In this document: in pieces, positions 58,051 through 64,000 of the stretch
Numbering within the stretch: position 1 is the stretch's first letter
Layout: the number at the start of each line of letters is the position of its first letter
Origin: Streptomyces sp. MA5143a
GTDB taxonomy: Bacteria; Actinomycetota; Actinomycetes; Streptomycetales; Streptomycetaceae
Length of the DNA stretch: 64,000 nucleotides
Assembly: GCF_900290235.1 (NCBI RefSeq)
Contig: NZ_OLMK01000009.1
Coordinates: 62,001 to 126,000, forward strand
Direction: 5' to 3'
The notes under the pieces: model-generated
Database searches by the model: none
What the model was told of the DNA's origin: nothing
What the model saw: only the letters and a program-made list of their open reading frames with translations
Translations under genes and position numbers: made by a program

Positions 58051-59562
58051 TCAGCCCCGCTCCGCCGGAGTCGCCTCCTGCCTCCGCGCGTCGTGGCGGG
58101 CTCCCCGGCCCGAGCCCTGACGGGGCGCTGGACCCGGCAGGGGGCCGGGACTCTGACGGGGGAGGATGAACACGGCGACGAGGACTGCGAAGATCAGCAG
58201 ACCGCTGTTGGACGCGAACACCATGCCGTACCCGTCGGTGAGCCGCTCGCCCACCGAGTCCGATGCGGCAGCGTTCGACGCGGCGGTGGCCGCGACCGTG
58301 CTCATGGCGGCCAGGCCGATGCTGCCGCCCAGCTGGCGCGCGCTGTTGAGCAGGCCCGATGCCATGCCGGCCTCGTGCGGGGCGACCCCCGCGGTCGCCG
58401 CGTTGGCGATGGGGACGAGGAGCGGCCCGATGCCGAAGCTCGTCACCAGCGACGGTCCCAGGACGTCGACCAGGAAGGTGCCGGTCGGCCGGATCTGGCT
58501 GAACCAGGCCATGCCGGCGGCCCCGATGACGCCGCCGACGATGAGCAGCCGACGAGCTGAGAACCGGGCGAGCAGTTTCACCGCGTACAGCGACCCCACG
58601 ACGAGGCCCAGGCAGAACGGCAGGAACGCGAGACCGGCGCTGAGCGCGCCCATACCGAGGACCTGTTGCAGGTAGAGAGATACGAAGTAGAAGGAGGTGA
58701 AGATCGTGATGGAGACCATCATCATGTAGAGGTTCGCGCCGGACACGGACCGGTTGGCGAGCACACGCAGCCGCAGGAGCGGTTCTTTGGCGTAGGTGCC
58801 CTCATAGACGAAGAACCCGGCAAGCAGGACCGCCGCGACGGCCAGACTGCCGATCGTGGTCGCCGAACCCCAGGACTCGCTTTCGGTCCTGACCAGTGCG
58901 AAGACCAGCAGCGACGTACCCAGGGTTGCCAGGATCGCACCGACCACGTCGAGCCGGCGTGCCGTGTCGCCCGCAGCGGCCTTCGCGACATGACGACGGG
59001 TGAGCCAGACGCCGACGAGCGCCATGGGGACGTTCACGAGCATGACCCAGCGCCAGTCGATGTACTCCGTGAGCAGACCGCCCACCACGACACCAACGGC
59101 CGCGCCGCCGGCCGTGACGGCGCTGTACACGCCCAAGGCTTTGCCGCGCTGAGGTCCGGCCGGGAAGCTCGTCGTCAGGACCGCGAGCGCGGCCGGGGCG
59201 ATCAGCGCGGCGCCCACACCCTGCACGGCGCGTGCGGCGATCAGCTGTCCAGGATCCTGTGCGAGGCCGCCCAGGAGCGATGTGATTCCGAAGAGCGCAA
59301 GACCGATCAGGAGAAGTGGCCTGCGCCCGAACCGGTCGGCGGCCCGTCCGCCCAGGAGCAGTAGTCCGCCGAAGGCGAGTGTGTAGGCGTTGACCACCCA
59401 GGACAGTCCCGACTCGTCGAAGCCGAGTGCCGTGCGCATCGACGGCAGAGCGACGTTCACCACCGAGACGTCGAGCGAGACCATGAGTTGGGCGACGGAG
59501 ACGGTCCACAGGACGCCTCCAGGGCTTACGGCCCGTTCCTCTCGTGCCGAGTTTTTGTACAT
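58051..59562 (-). CDS. MFS drug exporter (DHA2, 14-helix type)
   Basis: 503 aa from ATG 59562. Fourteen hydrophobic segments with the DHA2 signatures LDVSVVNVALP (motif D1), GGRAADRFGRRPLLLIG (motif A) and GAALIAPAALAVL (motif C region). It probably exports the aromatic product of the cluster using the proton gradient. There is no ribosome binding site in front of the ATG; a -10-like TACTAT ends 6 bases upstream and a 5-of-6 -35 hexamer lies 17 bases further, so the mRNA may be leaderless. A palindrome related to the TetR-type sites of the siderophore cluster overlaps the start codon. Confidence 0.9.
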   Translation of the reverse strand: MYKNSAREERAVSPGGVLWTVSVAQLMVSLDVSVVNVALPSMRTALGFDESGLSWVVNAYTLAFGGLLLLGGRAADRFGRRPLLLIGLALFGITSLLGGLAQDPGQLIAARAVQGVGAALIAPAALAVLTTSFPAGPQRGKALGVYSAVTAGGAAVGVVVGGLLTEYIDWRWVMLVNVPMALVGVWLTRRHVAKAAAGDTARRLDVVGAILATLGTSLLVFALVRTESESWGSATTIGSLAVAAVLLAGFFVYEGTYAKEPLLRLRVLANRSVSGANLYMMMVSITIFTSFYFVSLYLQQVLGMGALSAGLAFLPFCLGLVVGSLYAVKLLARFSARRLLIVGGVIGAAGMAWFSQIRPTGTFLVDVLGPSLVTSFGIGPLLVPIANAATAGVAPHEAGMASGLLNSARQLGGSIGLAAMSTVAATAASNAAASDSVGERLTDGYGMVFASNSGLLIFAVLVAVFILPRQSPGPLPGPAPRQGSGRGARHDARRQEATPAERG

Positions 59563-59597
59563 GTAAAAATAGTAGCCACGCGGGTTGGTCTTGTCGA
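59552..59597 (-). promoter_or_regulatory. Promoter with TetR-type palindrome overlapping the MFS start (site C)
   Basis: On the minus strand TCGACA (59592-59597) and TACTAT (59569-59574) are 17 bases apart. The palindrome TTTTTGTACATGTAAAAA (59552-59569, core TACATGTA) covers the start codon and would block both transcription and translation when bound. Confidence 0.5.
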
Positions 59598-59654
59598 GGG
59601 AGAACCCAGCGGCCACGGCCTGTACGGGAGGCGGCGGGCGCCGGCCTCGGGACG

Positions 59655-60314
59655 TCACCCCCGGGGCGTACGAGCGGCGCCGAGCAGCTCTGCCGTGAGC
59701 TCCGCCGTGGGCTTCACGACCGCGCAGCAGCTCGCCGCCCAGGCGAGCGCCGCCCGGTGCTCATGGGCGCTGAAGTCCGCGACCGCGTCGGCCGGCAGGA
59801 AGACCTCCAGGTTGTGGCTGAAAGCGTCCACTGCCGTGGCGACGCAGCTCAGATGGGCGTACACGCCGCAGATCACGAGCTGATCGCGGTCCAGGGACCG
59901 CAGTTGCCGCTCCAGGCCCGAGCCGAAGAACGCGCTGTATCGCCAGGCGGACAGCACGGCGCCGCTCACGTCCGGGGCGAGCTCGTCCACGATGGCCGCG
60001 TCCTCCAGGGCGTCGTCGAGGCCCTTCCCCCAGAAGTCCGTGAGCAGACCGCGCTCCCCCGGCGCCTGGGTGCCCGGCTGCACGGTGTGGACGACCGGTA
60101 CACGGAGCCGGCGACATGTCTCCAGCAGGGCCGAGCAGTTGGCCAGCAGGGGGTCGAGCGGCGAGGTGCCGCGGGCGTACGGCCGGAGGAAGAACCCCTG
60201 CATGTTCAGGACAAGCAGAGCGGACCGCTTGGGATCCACGGTCCAGTCGACCCTGTTCTCGACGAGAAGGTCCGGGTCGGGCATCGGATACGGGTCGATC
60301 ACGGAGACGTCCAT
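59655..60314 (-). CDS. Isochorismatase-fold protein lacking the catalytic Asp and Lys
   Basis: 219 aa from ATG 60314 with GGAGGGAAG upstream. Strongly similar to the isochorismatase domain of EntB/PhzD along its length: LLVLNMQGFF, LSAWRYSAFF, GVYAHLSCVATAVDAF and ADAVADFSAHEH. In EntB/PhzD the first two read DMQ and KWRYSAF, where Asp and Lys are catalytic. Here they are Asn37 and Ala123. It therefore should not hydrolyse isochorismate, and no aryl carrier domain follows. It may catalyse another reaction on an aromatic or cyclic intermediate, or act as a binding protein. It sits between flavin reductase and MFS genes in a halogenation cluster. Confidence 0.85.
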   Translation of the reverse strand: MDVSVIDPYPMPDPDLLVENRVDWTVDPKRSALLVLNMQGFFLRPYARGTSPLDPLLANCSALLETCRRLRVPVVHTVQPGTQAPGERGLLTDFWGKGLDDALEDAAIVDELAPDVSGAVLSAWRYSAFFGSGLERQLRSLDRDQLVICGVYAHLSCVATAVDAFSHNLEVFLPADAVADFSAHEHRAALAWAASCCAVVKPTAELTAELLGAARTPRG

Positions 60315-60341
60315 GGTCCGCGCTTCCCTCCACCGTCGCCG

Positions 60342-60872
60342 TCAGGAGATGAAGTCGTACGACAGGAAGCCGTTCTCCGTGTCCTCCGCCCAGGACCCGT
60401 AACGGCGCATGCCGTAGAGCAGGGGAATCGGTCGGCGTAGCGAGGTGACGAGGGTGACGCCGGCCATGACCACCGCGTGGTCGCCGACGGTCTGCTCGGC
60501 GGTGACCGTGCAGTCGGCGATCGTGTGTGCCGCCTCGATCAGATGCGGACCGCCTTCGTTCTGCGCCGGGACCCATGGCACCTGGTCGAACCGGTCCGGG
60601 GCCCCCGAGCCGAACAACTCGGAGGCGGAGCGGGCGCGTTCGTGGAGCAGGTTCACCGAGAGCGACCCGCTGTCCAGGACCGCGCGGAGGGTGGGGCTGC
60701 CGGCGCGCAGGCAGACGAGCAGTGTGGGCGGGTCGAGGGCGACGCTGCACAGGGAGGTGCAGGTCATCCCCCACGGGGTGCCGTCGGGGGCCAGTGCGGT
60801 GACGACCGAGACACCCGTGGGGAATCCGGCCATCAGACGGCGCAGGTCTGCTGTGTACCGCTGGTGTGACAT
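60342..60872 (-). CDS. Flavin reductase (HpaC/SsuE-like partner of halogenases)
   Basis: 176 aa from ATG 60872. Typical short-chain flavin reductase: FPTGVSVVTA near the N-terminus, GMTCTSLCSVALDPPTLLVCL, SVNLL and a GDHAVVMAGV segment. It uses NAD(P)H to make free FADH2, which flavin-dependent halogenases need and cannot make themselves. Two halogenase genes lie immediately upstream on the same strand, though a hairpin separates them from this gene. The downstream isochorismatase-fold gene starts 27 bases after its stop. Confidence 0.9.
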   Translation of the reverse strand: MSHQRYTADLRRLMAGFPTGVSVVTALAPDGTPWGMTCTSLCSVALDPPTLLVCLRAGSPTLRAVLDSGSLSVNLLHERARSASELFGSGAPDRFDQVPWVPAQNEGGPHLIEAAHTIADCTVTAEQTVGDHAVVMAGVTLVTSLRRPIPLLYGMRRYGSWAEDTENGFLSYDFIS

Positions 60873-60959
60873 GGGACCTCACTCGCCTCGGTCACGGGGG
60901 TGTGAACAGGGAAGGGCTGGACGGGGCCGACGCGGGGCCGCAACGCGGACCCGGACTGC

Positions 60960-61000
60960 CGGACGGCCTCGCGGGAAGGGGGGAGCCACGAGGCCGTCCG
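60960..61000. terminator. Hairpin terminator after the first halogenase gene
   Basis: A perfect 12-base stem (CGGACGGCCTCG / CGAGGCCGTCCG) around a 17-base loop, in the 183 bases between the halogenase and flavin reductase genes. Confidence 0.55.
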
Positions 61001-61055
61001 ACGGGGGGCGGGGTCCGGGAGCCCGCTGCGGAGGATCGGGGTCGGCGGACCGGGA

Positions 61056-62741
61056 TCAGTAGTCCGTGGAACCGTTCCCGGCCTCGGCCTCCTTGGCGAG
61101 CGCCATGCCCCGGGCGGCATTGAGCATGCGCTTGCCGATCTCCGGCGGGGCCTGGGTGCGTGACCACTGCTCGGCCGCGTCCATCCGCTCCCGCGTCATG
61201 TTGAAGCAGCGGTTCTCGGGCAGTCCGAATTTGTCGGCGTGCGCGATGAAGTCCACTTCCTTCTGGATGTACTCGTGGATACGCGCGGCGGCGACGCCCG
61301 GCTCGACCGTGCCGGCCTCGACGGCCTCGCACAGCTCACGGGTCAGCGTGCCCATCCGGACGAAGGTCTCGCTGATCGGCAGCGGAGATCCCGGGTTCCC
61401 GGACCGCTCGGCCTCCAGGAAGACCTCGGGGTCGCCGGTCTCGCTGAACCGGTAGTAGGCGTCCTCCACCATCATGTTGCCGCTCATCGTGCCGAGCATC
61501 CAGGTCCGGTTGACGGCGTTCCACAGCTCGTAGTGGCCGAAGCCGACGAACGAGCTGTAGACCAGGTCGTCGTGGAAGTCGAACAGGCCCTGCTGCAGGG
61601 CCTCCACGTGGGCGAACCGCTCCTTGGACCAGTCCCCGTCGCGGGAGGCGGCGATGAGTCGCCAGCCGAGCGCGTTGACGAGCTCCAGGGTGTTGGCCAG
61701 ACCGCGGGAGTACAGCGCGTCGATGAAGCCGGCGGCGTGGGACGTCAGGCAGTAGCGGTCGCCGACGACCGTCTTGGCCGAGTACTGGAGCCGACCGGTG
61801 GAGACCCACGGGCGGACCGTCTTCGCCTCATCGAACTGCCAGGCGATCTCCGGGAACCGCTTGAGGAAGTCCTCGAACTCCTGCTCCGGAGGGGTGTCGC
61901 CCTTCGGGTACTTCCGCGGGTCCAGGGTCAGGCCCACGCTGCACAGTGGGTTGCGCGCCTTGTCGTGGTTGTCGAAGGGGATCACCCAGAGCCAGCCGCC
62001 GTCGAAGACGTGGTGCAGCGTGCCGTGGTGCCACGGGCTCGGCTGGTCGTGGGGCTGCGCCGTGGGCGACTTGTCGAACGGCTTCACACCGATCATGTGC
62101 GTGAACAGGCAGCGCGAGTGTGTCCGGGCACGCGTGGGCGTCTCGCGCAGATCGAACTTCTCCGCGAGAGGCGAGCGGAACCCGCTGCCGTCCACCACGT
62201 AGGAAGCCCGGAACTCCTCGCCGTGCTCCGTGCGCAGGACCGCGCCCTCGTCCGGGTCGATGTCGATCTCGGTGACCCGGGTCGCGAGCCGCGCCTCGGC
62301 TCCGTACCTGAGCGCGACGTGGAACAGATGCGCGTCGACGTCCTGCCGGAACAGGTGGGTCTCGGTGCGCAGATCGATGGGGACCACCAGCTGGTTGATC
62401 TCCTGCGGATTCTGCGGCTGTCCCTCCCGGTGGTAGACGAAGCCGAAGTTCTGCTTCTGGCCGCAGTTGGGGGAGATCTCCTCGATGGTCCCCTTGTAGT
62501 TCGACAGGGCCTTCAGCTCGGGCACGTCGTAACGCTTGGCGATGAGCCGCGCCATGCCCGAGGTGTACGGGATGGTCGACTCGCCGACCGCGAAGCGCGG
62601 GTGGGTGCCGGCGTCGAGGATGAGGGTCTTCACCCCGTTGCGGGCGAGCACCGCACCCAGCATGCCACCGGCCATACCGCTGCCGAGGATCACCACGTCG
62701 TACCGGTCTGCCGCCGCGGAGGCGGAGTTCTTGCCTTGCAC
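61056..62741 (-). CDS. Flavin-dependent halogenase (copy 1)
   Basis: 561 aa from ATG 62741 (GGAAGGAAG upstream). FAD-binding GSGMAGG near the N-terminus and the halogenase WxWxIP motif as GGWLWVIPFD (about residues 245-252). It has a long C-terminal extension compared with tryptophan halogenases and resembles phenol/pyrrole-type halogenases. It should chlorinate or brominate an electron-rich phenolic ring, here probably a resorcinol-like unit from 3,5-dihydroxybenzoate, using FADH2 from the reductase at 60342. It is not close in sequence to the second halogenase next to it, so the two probably act on different positions or substrates. Spacing to the upstream halogenase gene is 36 bases. Confidence 0.92.
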   Translation of the reverse strand: MQGKNSASAAADRYDVVILGSGMAGGMLGAVLARNGVKTLILDAGTHPRFAVGESTIPYTSGMARLIAKRYDVPELKALSNYKGTIEEISPNCGQKQNFGFVYHREGQPQNPQEINQLVVPIDLRTETHLFRQDVDAHLFHVALRYGAEARLATRVTEIDIDPDEGAVLRTEHGEEFRASYVVDGSGFRSPLAEKFDLRETPTRARTHSRCLFTHMIGVKPFDKSPTAQPHDQPSPWHHGTLHHVFDGGWLWVIPFDNHDKARNPLCSVGLTLDPRKYPKGDTPPEQEFEDFLKRFPEIAWQFDEAKTVRPWVSTGRLQYSAKTVVGDRYCLTSHAAGFIDALYSRGLANTLELVNALGWRLIAASRDGDWSKERFAHVEALQQGLFDFHDDLVYSSFVGFGHYELWNAVNRTWMLGTMSGNMMVEDAYYRFSETGDPEVFLEAERSGNPGSPLPISETFVRMGTLTRELCEAVEAGTVEPGVAAARIHEYIQKEVDFIAHADKFGLPENRCFNMTRERMDAAEQWSRTQAPPEIGKRMLNAARGMALAKEAEAGNGSTDY

Positions 62742-62777
62742 CAGTTCTTCCTTCCCTTTGACGTTCGTCCGGTCGGC

Positions 62778-64000
62778 TCAGTTCTCGGTGGTGGCGGAGG
62801 GCTCGGTCTCCGGGACCAGGTCGTCGACAGTGATGTCCAGCGCGAGGTGCTTGCCGCGCAGGCCGGCGAGGAGCGTGACGAAGTCGTTCGCCGGAGTGTT
62901 CTTCTCCTCCGGGTCGATGATCGACTGGGCCAGCCTGTGGTAGTCCTCCTTCTTCAGCGACCGGTCGTAGAAGCGCTCCACGAAGGAACGGACCTCGTTG
63001 AAGAAGCTCAGGTAGGCGGTGGCGTAGCGCTTGAGCGCCACTTCCTCGATCTCCGGGTACAGGAGGATCTTGTCGATGACCCGGGACAGGATGCTCCCCG
63101 CGGTCGTCGCCAGCGCGACGCCGGTCGAGATCAACGGGTCGACGAAGGCGGCCGAGTCGCCGACGGCGGCCCAGCCCTTCCCGTAGACGGTCTGGTTCGT
63201 GTACGACCAGTCGCGGGCACTGCGGAACCCGGCCGACTGGCGGGCGTCCCGCAGCATGTGCTTGAGCTTCGTGGTCTTCTCGACCTCGTCGCGGAACAGC
63301 TGCTCGAGGTTCTGGTCGGACTCGCCGGCGACCGAGCTCGGCGTCACGAAACCGACGCTGACCGTCCCCTTGTCGAGCGGAATCCCCCAGAACCATCCGT
63401 TCTCGATGCCCTCGATGAGGATGTTGGTGTACTGGTCGCCGGGCAGCCGCTCGCAGTTGTCGAAGTACGTCCACACGGCGACGTTGCGGAGCTTGTCGTG
63501 CCAGTGGATCTCCGAGTACTTACGGGTGAGGACGCGGGCCTGGCCCGACGCGTCCACCACCATGGAGGCCTTGACCTCGTTGACCTCCTTGGCGCCGCGC
63601 ACGGTGAAGCGGACACCCGTGACCCGGTCGTCCTCCTCGATGGGCTCCTTCACTGTGGCGTCCTCGACGACGAACGCCCCCAGCTCCCGCGCCCGGTCGA
63701 GGATCACCGAGTCCAGGTCGGCGCGCCGGGTGTGGTAAGCGAACGGATAGTCACCGCCGTCGACGAAGGAGAAGTCCCAGGCCGCCTGCTCGCTTCCCCA
63801 GACGAAGGTCCCGCCGTACTTGCGCTCGAATCCACGCTGTTCAAGGCGCTCGGTCAGCCCCATTTCCTCCATGGGGGCCATCACGACCGGAATAAGGGAT
63901 TCGCCGACGTGGTAACGCGGAAAACGCTCGCGGTCGAGAATCAATACCTTGTGTCCGCGCTTGGCCAGAAGACCGGCGGTGGTGGCACCGGCCGGCCCAC
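62778..64000 (-). CDS. Flavin-dependent halogenase (copy 2, N-terminus beyond right edge)
   Basis: About 407 codons are seen; the frame is open at 64000, where the sequence (GPAGATTAGLLAKRGHKVLILDR) lies just after the expected GxGxxG, so only about 10-15 residues are missing. RYHVGESLIP, the halogenase motif GWFWGIP, and the AAVGDSAAFVDPLISTGV segment that binds FAD and is near the halide site are present. It has the shorter C-terminal end typical of the CmlS/HalB-like and tetracycline/phenol halogenases. It forms an operon with halogenase copy 1. Confidence 0.92.
   Translation of the reverse strand, partial: GPAGATTAGLLAKRGHKVLILDRERFPRYHVGESLIPVVMAPMEEMGLTERLEQRGFERKYGGTFVWGSEQAAWDFSFVDGGDYPFAYHTRRADLDSVILDRARELGAFVVEDATVKEPIEEDDRVTGVRFTVRGAKEVNEVKASMVVDASGQARVLTRKYSEIHWHDKLRNVAVWTYFDNCERLPGDQYTNILIEGIENGWFWGIPLDKGTVSVGFVTPSSVAGESDQNLEQLFRDEVEKTTKLKHMLRDARQSAGFRSARDWSYTNQTVYGKGWAAVGDSAAFVDPLISTGVALATTAGSILSRVIDKILLYPEIEEVALKRYATAYLSFFNEVRSFVERFYDRSLKKEDYHRLAQSIIDPEEKNTPANDFVTLLAGLRGKHLALDITVDDLVPETEPSATTEN

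Overview
The window is high-GC DNA with Streptomyces codon use, short operons with purine-rich ribosome binding sites, and rare TTA codons. Gene content points to Streptomyces. From memory, the middle and right parts match two neighbouring clusters described in S. venezuelae: the thiazostatin/watasemycin (2-hydroxyphenylthiazoline) cluster and the venemycin cluster built from 3,5-dihydroxybenzoate. I could not run a database comparison, so the species is an inference.

Left flank (1-19 kb). This is mostly ordinary chromosome: a von Willebrand A secreted protein cut by the left edge, two divergent IucA/IucC-type siderophore synthetases, a GAF-PAS-GAF-PP2C phosphatase, a small membrane protein, a second-copy-type cytochrome oxidase subunit I with a coupled small membrane protein, an SPW-repeat membrane protein, and a secreted alpha-L-fucosidase with a ricin-type carbohydrate-binding domain. 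Within it lies an unusual minus-strand operon (12.8-7.3 kb): a carboxylate-amine ligase, a 34-residue peptide with a strong ribosome binding site, an asparagine-synthetase-type amidotransferase translationally coupled to the peptide, and an S9 prolyl-oligopeptidase-type peptidase.

Centre (19.5-45.6 kb). A pyochelin-type siderophore pathway looks complete. A salicylate synthase makes salicylate and a PchD-type ligase loads it. A PchE-type NRPS (ArCP-Cy-A-[degenerate MT/E]-PCP) and a PchF-type NRPS (docking-Cy-A-MT-PCP-TE) condense it with two cysteines. PchK-type imine reductase(s) reduce one thiazoline and a B12-radical-SAM methylase methylates the other. There is also a type II thioesterase and a pair of ABC half-transporters. 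Regulation would come from a SARP with an ATPase domain, two paralogous TetR repressors, and TTA (bldA) codons in both NRPS genes and the SARP gene. Near-identical palindromes sit upstream of the ABC operon and the second TetR gene, and a related palindrome lies over the start of the MFS gene in the right-hand cluster.

Right (45.8-64 kb). A Kef-type antiporter and a truncated, P-loop-less adenylation-like protein precede a minus-strand cluster. DpgA (type III PKS), DpgB and DpgC would make 3,5-dihydroxyphenylglyoxylate. A benzoylformate-decarboxylase-type enzyme and an aldehyde dehydrogenase would then give 3,5-dihydroxybenzoate, instead of the amino acid dihydroxyphenylglycine. A LAL regulator (with a TTA codon), an MFS exporter, an isochorismatase-fold protein lacking the catalytic Asp and Lys, a flavin reductase and two flavin-dependent halogenases follow; the last is cut by the right edge. 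No type I PKS is inside the window, so any partner megasynthase must lie beyond the right edge.
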